Below are positions 13,601-24,215 of a DNA stretch of 64,000 nucleotides, in pieces (the first letter of the stretch is position 1; each line of letters opens with the position of its first letter). The position numbers and the translations under genes were made by a program. The notes beneath the pieces are model-generated. The model did no database searches, was not told where the DNA came from, and was given only the letters and a program-made list of their open reading frames with translations. Origin of the DNA: Saururus chinensis (Eukaryota > Streptophyta > Magnoliopsida > Piperales > Saururaceae). Location: positions 43,705,351-43,769,350 of the forward strand of contig CP141140.1 in the NCBI GenBank assembly GCA_035235625.1. Direction: 5' to 3'.

Positions 13601-13985
13601 ATGAGTAAAGAATTGATCTTTGATTATTCGTGCTCTCTGGGTACCTGTAACACTTAGACAATTAATTAAAGTTGAGGTTTTCTTTGTTATTATGGGAAAT
13701 TGGATTAGAGCTAGTGATATATGTGGATTTAGTATGGATTCAATGCCTTGTTTTAACCCTCTATACAATTTTCTTTGAAGTTTTAGTTTTGTTGCTTTAG
13801 ATTTCAAGTAAGAATTATTTGAAATCTGATTTTGATAGCTTAGAAGCAATGACTAGTGATTTTAGTTTTCAATTATTTTTCCTAAGAATTAGCATTCCTC
13901 ATGGGATCGACCTCAAATTCACTGAAAATTTTATTACTTTGCTACCTACGCTTGGGTAACACTTTTTAAGTTGTAGCAAACACCT
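10691..13985 (+). mobile_element. 3' non-coding part and putative 3' LTR of the Athila-like element
   Basis: After pol there is a long AT-rich non-coding tract with repeated purine runs (AGGTTTGGGGGTG at about 10785 and 10983, AAGTTTAGGGGTA at about 12232). Such runs act as polypurine tracts in this lineage. I place a possible 3' LTR from about 12240 to about 13985. Its last part (GGATCGACCTCAAATTCACT near 13905, then TACGCTTGGGTAACAC) resembles the end of Athila/Tat LTRs. Without a 5' LTR in the window these borders cannot be verified. Confidence 0.45.
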
Positions 13986-16127
13986 CTTTGAATTAGTGTG
14001 TGTAACTCTTCTCTCAGTTGTGTTTCTTCATGAAATCACTATTAATATAAGCATAAAGATCAAAGATGATCTCCTATTGGAAAACAATAAAAATGAACTT
14101 TCCTTTCTTCTCTATGAATTTTTATGTTTTTCCCTATTCAATTTTTTGATTGCCTAGCTTTTAAATAATACACTAAGTCGGTTTAAGTGTTTGACTTCAA
14201 TTAGGAATAAAATCTCTTCTAGAAAGACTTAAACTAGGCATCCAACACAAACAACGATCAATTGTTTGACACAGTGATCAATCATTCATTATTTCAATTA
14301 GGGTATGACACTGGTAGCGATTAATTATTCACTAATACTATTGATTGATAAATCATTGACCTTATTTTACACAGTGATCTTCAAATGTCAATCGATCGAT
14401 TTGTCCAACGTAAAGTGCAATGATTGATCAATGGTATAGTAATGTTTAATAAAATTCCTATTTTACCCTAATTCAGTCTAAAATTCCCAAATTCACTTGT
14501 TCTAAGTTAATCTAAGTGATTTGTGTATGTGATATATGCAAATTAACATTTTACCTCCAACACTCTACTTAGTATTCAACCTTGATTAATAAGAACATGT
14601 ATACTCTTATTCTTTAATTCAATCAATTCTAAATTTGGCTCGACTACAACTACATTTTGTCAGATTCCTACTAATAAAAATATACATGAAGTTTTAATTA
14701 TCGAAATTAGTCAATTGCAATACATTTGTCTCATATGTTCTAATAATAATGAGATGAAAAATAACTTCGTGTGAACTAAAGTGTCAAAATTATTTAATTA
14801 TACGAAAATAGTCTAGAGCTCATGGGGCTTTGGAGGTATGGAATGTAGCCTTCAGAGCCGAGTTGGTGCCAGATGTATACATCTAAGATCACGACTCCTT
14901 GGAAAAGGCGTTTGAGTAGAGTGGAAGAATTGAGTAAATTTTATAAACCTAGTCATGATTTACATATATATGATTTAGAAAGTGGAATACCTTCAACTTT
15001 TATAATTAACATTTTTTTACTTATGCATGGTTTCTACTCATACGTATGTAGATTTTGTGTTTTTTTACCTTACTAAGTGTAAAGCTCATAGTGGTTGTTT
15101 CTTTTGCATGAGATTTCTACCACACAGGTTTCTTTGGAGTTTGCATATAATTAGCATTGGGAGCTGCAAGAGAATTGCCAAATAAATACTTGACCACACT
15201 GCATATGGCGTGGCTATCACTGCATATGACGTGACTACAATGGGGATGGTAGCCCTGTGCAAGATGGTAGTCCTGTGTAGGATGGTAGCCCTTGACCGAG
15301 GACTGCCCTTCCTGGTGGAAAATGTTCATGTGAAGATTGATGGTTTTCATGGCAACCACAAGTACCTTTTTACAAGCTATCCATTAGCCCTAGTCCTCTT
15401 CCATTCAAACCCCTTTTTCTTTTCATGAACCTAGGTTCTCATTGCACAATAGGTCAACCCCATTGGCCTCGCTATCTTCTTGAGCTTTGATCCCCATCCA
15501 AAATGTTTCTGGTAAAAGTAATTTCATTATTATCTCGATCTCCCATGGCCTCCATTCAATTTCCAACACTATGGTAGTTTAGCAATCTTTAAATAATTAC
15601 CAAGAGCCTCATCAATTCCTCTTTTATTTTCTTCCTCCTATCCTTTTAGAAGTATATTAGGCATTTATATAAATCAGTATCACATGTGTTTCCCATTTCT
15701 TTTTCTTTCAGTTTAGGGTGTCAAGAGGTTGAATGCCCCAGCATGACCCTATCAATAGGTCTCGAGACCCGTCCACAACTCATCTTCCCATAAACCATGT
15801 TTTATGTCTTTGTATGCATCATAGAATCCATGTTGACAAATGCATCAATTGGTCGAACATCCTATTGATATGCTTCACATTCAATCTAAAATTGACTAGT
15901 TAGTTTTAGTGAAATAACTTCTCTTTATTCCCACTCTATGCCCTTGTTTTCCCCAAGTCAATCATAAAAAGACACCATTTTACCCTTTTAATTATGCATA
16001 AACCCATTAAAGATATCCTTCCAACTCATTTTTTTATTTATAACAGAGTAAGGATTAAGGATTTAGTAATAGACAATGATCCTACTTCAAGTTACTTTAT
16101 TTTTGAAGTTCAAAATTCTTCTCGCAA
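13986..16127. other. intergenic, no gene recognised
   Basis: No convincing coding region. Small oddities are dispersed GATCAAT/ATTGATC words at 14250-14440, and short direct repeats near 15205-15300 (TGCATATGnCGTG twice, GATGGTAGnCCTGTG three times). Confidence 0.35.
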
Positions 16128-16535
16128 ATGTCTTCGTTGCCTCTAGTAACGCAGGGTGGGTTTCCATTGGAAGAAGTTGAAGTCATTTCGTATCACGAGA
16201 AAACCAACCACTTGAAAAAATATATCTTTTTAAGTCAGTTATTGATATTCTATGGTCTTCTATCGCAACCTATGGACATATGGATAGAGTCCTACTTTTT
16301 CCAAAGAATCTCCAAAAATAATTACAAAATTCTCAAGATAAATAGGGGAATTTATTCAAAATTATTAAATGTTACACAGCTTGGACTTGGGCTGCTAGCT
16401 TTGGTTCATTTAGTGGAGCAAGAGAAAGAAAGAAGCCTCCCTGGACCAAAGTCTCGCTCTCCCTTAGACAGTAGCGAGATGCATATATTGCTTGAGTTAT
16501 TTTGTAGGGCAGACGGGGAAGCAGGTAAAAAGTAG
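16128..16535 (+). other. unidentified 135-codon ORF
   Basis: An open frame from ATG 16128 to a stop at 16533-16535. I do not recognise the product. It has a hydrophobic stretch (YIFLSQLLIFYGLLS) but no domain motif. Its 3' end runs into the hairpin at 16542, which argues that it is a chance ORF in repeat-derived DNA. Confidence 0.12.
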
Positions 16536-16541
16536 GCAAAA

Positions 16542-16589
16542 GTGGGTCCCACAGCTTAGGGCAGGAAACTCCTAAACTATGGGGCCCAC
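16542..16589. repeat. hairpin: 19-bp arms, 10-base loop
   Basis: GTGGGTCCCACAGCTTAGG (16542-16560) pairs with CCTAAACTATGGGGCCCAC (16571-16589) with three transition mismatches. The flanks also mirror each other more loosely (GGGCAGAC...GCAGG against CCCTGCTTG...GTCTGTCCC, out to about 16508 and 16618), so this may be the core of a small foldback element of about 110 bp. Confidence 0.6.
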
Positions 16590-16811
16590 CCCCTGCTTGT
16601 TTCTTCTGTCTGTCCCTGCTTGTTTCTCCTAAACTTGGCAACCTGAGTAATTATATGCAATCTCTCTTGTTAAAATTACAGCAAATATATGGGGGTTTAA
16701 AAGCTAATAAGATTCTCATATTCAACTCTTCACGAACTTCGTTAAATAGGGCAAAGAAGCCTTCACTGTTCTTATCCCTATGGAGAAGTCACAATGTGGC
16801 ATGTGGGAATG

Positions 16812-17076
16812 GGAAGCGTTTTTTATGCTCCACTCGGAGCATAAGCCGAGCGTAAGGAACGCCTGGGAACCGTCTGATCTCAAGATCGGTGGCGCACACG
16901 CTAGTGCACGTTAGCGTAACCGTCTGATCTCAAGATCGGTGGCGCACACGCTAGCGCACGTTAGCGTAATACGCTAACGTGCACTAGCGTGTGCACCACC
17001 GATCTTGAGATCAGACGGTTCCCAGGCGTTCTTTACGCTTGGCTCATACTAAAAAGGGAGCATGAAAAATGCTTCC
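16812..17076. mobile_element. Mutator-type MITE, 265 bp, 9-bp TSD
   Basis: The two ends are inverted copies: GGAAGCGTTTTTTATGCTCC at the left and, read on the other strand, GGAAGCATTTTTCATGCTCC at the right. Near-perfect inverted arms extend about 100 bp inward and share the CCGTCTGATCTCAAGATCGG block. It is flanked by an identical 9-bp duplication GTGGGAATG at 16803-16811 and 17077-17085, the size made by Mutator-superfamily transposases. The left arm contains a 50-bp tandem duplication (units at about 16868 and 16918), so the element is close to one long hairpin. It has no coding capacity. Its ends differ from those of the large MULE 180 bp downstream, so another transposase moved it. Confidence 0.9.
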
Positions 17077-17258
17077 GTGGGAATGTCCCTGAAGAGTGCA
17101 GTTTGTCACATTTATTAAGAATAAATTGTTCAGTATGTGAAGAAGTGACAATTTTCAGGACTAACAGCAATCGATTTGGACATTTCTGGTCTCTCTCCAA
17201 TCCGTAGATATTTTCTATCATTATAAATTTCATAATTGTAACAAAAATATTTTTTTTA

Positions 17259-17382
17259 GAGTTTTTTTCATATTACTTTGCCAAAGAATAAAATATTCTA
17301 TATTTTTTAAATTTTAAATGAAAATGTCATAGAGTTTGGAATAATACGATATAAGATAAATTGGGACTAAAATACCCCTGAC
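17259..17382. repeat. left terminal inverted repeat of the MULE
   Basis: Pairs with 27883-27989. The best conserved blocks are the first 20 bp, the AAATGAAAATGTCATA region near 17316-17331, and GGGACTAAAATACCCC near 17363-17378. Confidence 0.85.
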
Positions 17383-18111
17383 CGGAGGTAGGGTTTTATA
17401 TCGTGTAAAACCCTCACGAAGTCGCATTCATTAGCATACAATTTTAGACACCGGCGATTCCTCCGATTGAAAACCCTGTTCCGATTCAAAACTCCATTCC
17501 GATTGCAAAGTTGTCTGGTTCAGCACCGTTCACGCGGCGTGGGAGAAGATTTTGCGACCTATCTAACCAGACATGGAAGATTAGATTTTTTTTTGTTCTG
17601 GAACGAGTTTGCAAAGTTGAGCTTTGAAACTATACGCCCAAAAGGTGGTTCTTCTTTGTAGAGGTGATTCAGGGTTTGCAGCGATCCGGGTAAAGGAATA
17701 AACTTTGTAGAAAAGCAGCGGCCGAATGAGTGGTTACTCTAGCTTGGAGAACAACAGCAGCGGTTTCATGGTAAGGCATTTCATATATTTGTATGCTCGA
17801 TTTTTAATTTAGCGTGTATTAGAGCACACGACATAGGCAGTCAAAGCAAACTATAGTTGGGTCAGAAAAATGATGAGTCATATATTGTGTGTTCAATAAG
17901 ATGCTTGAAACACGATGTTCAACCATTATGATATCATGTATGTGACTTCCTCATAGCGTATGTTCGAGCACACGATAAATATACTTATTGTATAAATACA
18001 AGTTAGCTATATAATGTGAATCGTCGCGGCTATTGATTATGGTCACGACCTATTGTTGATTGACATATATTTATCCAATTTTATAGATGTAAAGTTAGAG
18101 TATTACATCAA

Positions 18112-21100
18112 ATGGCGGAGTCAGTGAAGGTTGCAGAAGAGAAGAAGAAGAGAATCAATAGGAGAAGACTGGGTCTGGGAACAAATAATTTCCCCGCTAG
18201 ACTGCGTCTATCAAAAGACCTTATAGATTCACGTTCGGGATATAAGGCCATATTGTTGGAGACTGGGTTTTACCAAATATATAATTACGAGCCCATCATC
18301 ATCTCTAGGCCGCTATTGGATGTACTCATTGGTGATTGTTGGGATGACTCACTAGAGGTCTTCAACATAAGGGGCAAAGGACTACCCCTTACTATGGCTG
18401 AAGTGGCTATGATCACGGGTTTGAGTGGAAAAGGGAACCCGTGTAAATTGGAAAGTAGCAAGGGGAAGGCTGCCCAAGGCAATGGGTAATTCTACAAGAA
18501 GTTCTTCCAAGGGAAGAAGGCAGAACTTGAAGAAATGTTGAAAGAAGTGGCTAACGAAACAAGGACTGTTTCAGATGAGGACTTAGCACGGTTGGCAATC
18601 ATGCACATGGGTGTCCTCGTGTTGTTCACACATAGCAACAGAGCCGTATCCCCAGCTTTGTGTGATTACTTAGATGACATATCCATCGTGGGGAGCTACA
18701 ATTGGGCAGGCATCGTACATGATATGCTGATGAGAGGCATATCGACAGCCCACCGGAACATCATGAACAGACAGGATGAGAGTTTCGCCATGGCTGGAAT
18801 TCTCGTTGGGGCTTCATTAGTGCTCCAGGTAAGGCTTGTATGTGTTATACCACGTGATTTCTAAGATCATATCGCTAATGACACGATACGTTTACAGGCA
18901 GATGAATATCGCCGTATTGGTCACACGATACAAACTAAATCATGTTATCGGGCATACAACATATAACATGCACATAGACATATCATGTTCCTAGTAACAC
19001 GACTAAGTATAATATTGTGGACATTAGACGATCGGAACATATCGTGTTACTGAAAACACAATGGGGCGTATTATAAGTAACACGACTAATTTGTTATAGT
19101 GAAGATACTGACCATTTGAACTAATGACTATATTCTTGTGTATTGTCCGCCAGGTATGGTTTTATGAGCATACGTCCATATGGGCTCCCAGTGGTCCCCC
19201 ATGCAGCCCGAGGTGCAAGAGATGGCCCGGATTTATGCAACTTTTGAGCGACATGGAAAAGACCAATAAACTTGACCAGGCCGACGAAAAGGGGAGGAAG
19301 AAGATTCTAGCTCATCAGCGGATGAGAAAGTGGTACGAGGATGTCTTCATGAGGTTGAAGCAAGACTCCCAAATTGTTATGCACATCACACCAATTCCCA
19401 AAGAGGCACACTTGATGGATGTCCAAAGGGCGACCCCGAAAGCTAAAAAGGCAGGTACTCAAACTTTCCAGTCAATGAGACCCGGCCATGCCCTCCACAG
19501 AGAGAAGTCGGGGCATGTACATTTCAGCCATGACATCATTGAATCATTCGGCATGCCAGTTGATGTCATGACGAGAATATGTGAAGTTGTTTTAGAGAAG
19601 ACTGTGCTCTACGATGAGCAGGGATGGAACACGGAGCTAGTTGAAGCTGCACTCCAGCGTGTTAAGAACTGTCTCGAGGTGGCAACTAGCCTCATAGAAC
19701 AGATGCATCCCCTGAGGAACCGGAGACAGCTGCTTGATCCCACTCAGCCGGAGGTCGCCCAAGCATCAACCCCTCTGCCAAGAAAAGGATCATCGTCGGT
19801 TCGTTTAAAGACAAGAGCTTCAAAATTCAGAGAAGATCGCCAACCATCTGCCCCCGAAGATTAACCAGTACATGTCCCTCAGCCGGTGGAACAGGGATTC
19901 ATTTTGAGTAAGTTCAGCATTTTAATGTATCGTGTTTCGTTAAGAGATCTTTGTGTAGTCAAGTACACGATAGGGGATCATGTCATTTATTAAGAAAGAC
20001 GATTTTGGTATTGTCGTATCATCAATCACACGATCATTGAAGCAACAATTACTTCTGAAAACAATATTTGTGTGGTCGTGTGATCGTGAGCACAATTAGT
20101 CCTCTTTTCATATTTCCAACAATATGATATGCAATTTCATCGTGTTTGGCAAAAGACAACTAGCATGCATATCGTGTGTTTACTAACACAATGGCTTACT
20201 TCTTAAATACAAAGAAATGGCAACCGCAAGCTGCCACCAAACCGAAGAAGAAGATTGGTCCGAAATTGCAAAGGACCGTAATAACTAGATTTTTGACAAA
20301 AATAAATGCAAAATTCATAGAACAACCACGGGAGGTCGTGGAACAACCACGGGATGTCGTGGAACCACCCCAGGAGGTCAAAGAACAACCCCGGAAGGTA
20401 GAGGAACCAGACCTTCCCCGGGAGGTCATGGCTCAAGTCCGTGATGGGCCGGAACAACCCCATGAGGGACCAGCAGAACAACTAGAGGTTCCAAAACAAC
20501 CTTTGGAGGGTCCGAAAGCACCCCAAGAAGCAAATAAATGAGCAGTCCCGAAACAAGCAATAAAACTCAGATTGAAGTGGAAAGCTACTCTTGGTGCTCC
20601 TTTCTTACCTCCTATGCCATAGAAGTCGAGGTACACCGCAGTTGAATAACTTGCTTAAGGTGAGGAGCCTCTGAAGAAAGTCTCATCTCAGGGCTCAAAG
20701 AAGCCAAAGCATTTTAGCAACTACATTGATGAGAAGTTAGCAAAGTTTGGACACATTGCCCAGCCTGGAAAGCCTAGTGACGAAGTACCTCTGGCATCGG
20801 TCACTGGCCCAAGCATTATCTGTCCAGCACATCCAAAGTATTCCACCCCGGGACTAGCAGCCTCAATCACAATTTCCAATGAAGGCACTTTATCAGATAC
20901 TCCTCCAGTAGATGCGGAAGTAATGAAGAATATCCACAATGTTGTAGATGTCGAAGATGATACTGCGACTAAGACGATTAAGGAGGAGCGCACTCTGTGG
21001 CCAAATGACTATCTTGACACAGAGTTGGTGTTCCACATGGAGGTTCAGGAGGCAGATAAGGAAATTATCACCGAATTTCTGTCAAATCCATACAAGTCAT

Positions 21101-22059
21101 GGCCCATAGAGACACTCCTCTACACCGACTACCTATCTCTGTTAAAGTAGGAGTGCATAATGAATGAGGTAATATCATTTCATTTCTCATATGTTTGAAC
21201 ATCTATCATGTTATTAATCAAACGATTGAATAACTGACGCATATTACAATTAATTATCGTTTTATCGATTACATGACCTAGGATCATATCGTTGTTTTCC
21301 TTATACACTAAGTTTTGACTATCATTGCTAAAGTAAAACTAGCGTGTTAATTCATACACAACTTGTAAATGTGTCATGTTATCATTAATTTGATATAATC
21401 ACTTATCGTGTAAACGATGTCACGATCGGTCAACTACTGTGTCATTACTAACATGTATGGTTTTGTGTAGGTCATCGACGTCTTCTTCCAACTTCTTAAT
21501 GAACAAAATTTGAGAAATTCAGGCAGGTACCCTAACTATTTTTTTGGCAAGTTCGCTATTCAGCACTACTTTAACATTGGCACTACAGAAGGGTCAGCGG
21601 AGAAGGAGAGAAAACTCTCTGGCATATTGTTGACCGGCCTAAATGTTAACACGGAGAGCGGTTTCATTCCTATCTATGCCAAGGGCCACTTTCTCTTGCA
21701 TATCGTCCACTGCAGGGAGAAGCGATTTAGGTTGTACAATCCTCTAAAGGGTGAACACAGTCACCACTTCGTCAAGGTAGACAGTGTCAAGAAACATTTT
21801 GCCAATGGAATGGAGAAGGCACTTAAGATAAAGGGCGCTTGGCTATGGCCAATGACTAAGATCAACAAATGCCAATACCAGGAAACAAACAAAGATTGTG
21901 GTTTGTTCAACATGTACTACGTAGCAAAACTGGCAGGGGGTGTCATTCAGCCAGATTTTAGACAACTCGAGATAATAAGCTTGGTCAGGCCAAAGATCTA
22001 CGCTGCTATACTTCGGGCCTGAATCAAAGAGGAATTTGATCTGTATATAGATGAATTGT
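18112..22059 (+). pseudogene. MULE gene: DUF1985/PMD-like domain + Ulp1-type protease, decayed
   Basis: Exon 1 is 18112-18828, with an N-terminal basic patch (EEKKKRINRRR), then a domain ending FNIRGKGLPLTMAEVAMITGL, which resembles the DUF1985/plant-mobile-domain fold found beside Ulp1 domains. Intron 18829-19153 is GT-AG. Exon 2 starts at 19154 and has a probable donor at 19908. A third coding stretch of about 20.2-21168 encodes a proline/glutamate repeat region (EQPREVVEQPRDVVEPP). The last exon, 21471 to about 22059, carries the Ulp1 peptidase (C48) region: His in KGHFLLHIV, FRLYNPLKGE, Gln in INKCQYQ and Cys in DCGLF. The usual Asp after FRLY is Asn. In-frame stops lie at 18487, 19862, 20539, 20620, 20647, 20656, 21148 and 22020. 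Frame and splice phase are otherwise kept, including phase 0 across 21168/21471. Ulp1 enzymes cleave SUMO-type conjugates; the role of these transposon versions is unknown. Confidence 0.85.
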
Positions 22060-24215
22060 AAAAGAAAATAGACTTCTTTCATGCTTTGATTAACTGACAA
22101 ATTCAATGTTTGACCAATTATTTTGTAATAACTACTAGAATAGAAATACATGTACCAATGTCAGATGGCATATAATCAATCAAACAATTTGTACCAATAT
22201 CGAGTATTCGATAGCGCGAAACGGAAGTACACATATATCTAATTGTATTATAGTTCTCATGATCACTTATTAGGTCGTGTTATCGCATACACGCCACCTC
22301 GTATTAGGTCATGTTATCATTTACAAGACATCTCGTATTAGGATGTCTTTGATGTCGTGTAATCAAACAAACGAAAAAGATTCATGTCGTTGATCATAAC
22401 TGACGACTGAACGTTCTAGAACGAGGATGGTCATAGGAAAGTTTCAAACATTAACCGAAATCAAATATGTTTCTAGATGGCCACTTCAAAGGATGTTGAT
22501 GACCAATATGTCGTGAAAGCGACGGATCATAATAGTGTAGGTCGTGTTATCCGATTGATCTACATAATAACATTTCATCGTGTGTCTACATAAGTGTTAT
22601 TAATATTTTCCTTTAATTTTATTAATTCTACATCCAACAAACTAATAGTTACAAAACTTTATAAATACAAATAAAGTTCAATTGTGACGGAACATTCGTG
22701 ACATTGAAATAACACCGGGTAGTAAATCGGCCCCCTTCATAGGCTAGTTAGGACCGCGCCACTAAAGGGGACAAATTACCATTTGGCACTATATCAATGT
22801 CCCAAAGGCTTCATCTCGTGCTCTTCGCGAATTGGGTTAGCCCAGAGGTAACTTCGATATATATAGGCAGGATGCGAGGGATACAAACCGTTAAATATAT
22901 ATGGAAATTATTCCATATATAGTGTAATTGGAAATTGGAAATGATTCCTCGCGAATTAATGATTCTAATTTAGTTGAAATCTTGGAAATTGTTGTGACGC
23001 TTCGGGAATTGGGTGTTTAAATTTATGTAGTTGTCGTGTGTTCGATCGCACGACATGACCAATATCGTGTAATTGATTACACGTCTAGCATAAATATTCA
23101 TTATTGTAGTCGTGAGATCGTAAAATGGACTGATAACTCATCATGTTCATGTGAACACGATATTTACGAAAGTCGTGTGAAAACAAAATGCGAGTGTATT
23201 ATTGTCATGTGGTCGGTAACACGATATATGAACATATCGTGTTAAGGAATACACGCTTCAACAAGTATCATTACATCCAATATACGGGAAAGACAACTTT
23301 CAATGGGAAGAAAGATATAACTGTTATTAATTCATTACATCCAAAAAACTAATCTTTACATAACTTTAAAAATACTAAGAAAATAACAATCCTTCTTGTC
23401 GCTAGCGATCGGTTGGCGTGCGATCTCCTTATAGACTCACGTGCCCATCATTTCAAGAATAGGGCGTTGTCTAGCAAATAGGATGCAAATGTGACGGATC
23501 ATTGCAGATATTGATATATCGCTTTCTAGTGAAACATGCCCGCCATTGGATATAGGTGAGGACCATATCCGAAGGAGGGCCGATTCACCAGCCGCCGCTA
23601 CAACAATCTCTCGAATGATACGTCTCTGCGAAGAACATCACTGTGCGAGCGATCTCCCTATCAATCTTCCCAAATATATTGCAAAAATATTCACTATTGG
23701 AGTTGATTGAATAAGGCGCAAAGGCGACAGATCATTGGAGACATTGATATATCGTCGTCTAGTGAATCATGCCCACAATCGGATATAGGTGATGACCGTA
23801 TCCGATGGCAGGCCGATTCACCAACCGCCGCTTAAGCAATCTCCCGAATGACCCATCTCCGCGAAGAACCAATGAGTGAGCCTATAGGCAGGGTGAGACA
23901 GTTACAAACCGCCATGTTATTGAGCTATTGATGCATCGGGAATAACTCCTCGACAATTGGAACATTATGAACATGGAATTGTCATTCGAACACATGATAT
24001 GACCAATATTGTGTAAGCAAAGGACACTTTGACATAAGAATTAATAATTGATATATTGTATCATGTAATTAGTAACACGTAAACCCTTTTAGTTGTGTTG
24101 TCGCTTACACGATACACATATACAATATACCCTATGTACAACAAGTCATGTTTTTAGGAACACGTTAATTACATATTTCGTGTTGTTGATAACATGATGC
24201 ATATACAAAAAAATT
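22023..24215. other. MULE intergenic region between the convergent genes
   Basis: Non-coding, about 2.2 kb. It holds about 12 of the 20-bp palindromes in two clusters (22275-22375 and 23034-23256, then 24061-24197), separated by a duplicated sequence block. No third gene is visible, unlike VANDAL elements, which carry extra genes. Confidence 0.7.
22690..23960. repeat. three diverged copies of a ~240-bp block
   Basis: The clearest pair is about 23463-23660 and 23700-23905. Shared text includes GACGGATCATTGnAGA, ATTGATATATCG, GGATATAGGTGA, GGCCGATTCACCA and CTCTGCGAAGAAC. A more degenerate copy lies at about 22700-22990, part of it inverted (complement of GACATTGATATA and GGCCGATT) and part direct (TATAGGCAGGnTG...ACAAACCG). 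The blocks lie between clusters of the 20-bp palindromes. Confidence 0.65.

Noticed and set aside
20196..20636. Minus-strand ORFs opposite the Pro/Glu repeat region
   Set aside because: They are antisense shadows of the Ulp1-type gene's repetitive coding region.
18112..22059. Stop codon readthrough or an alternative genetic code as the reason for in-frame stops
   Set aside because: eIF3e in the same window uses the standard code with no internal stop, all three stop codons occur in the gene, and mudrA in the same element shows the same decay.
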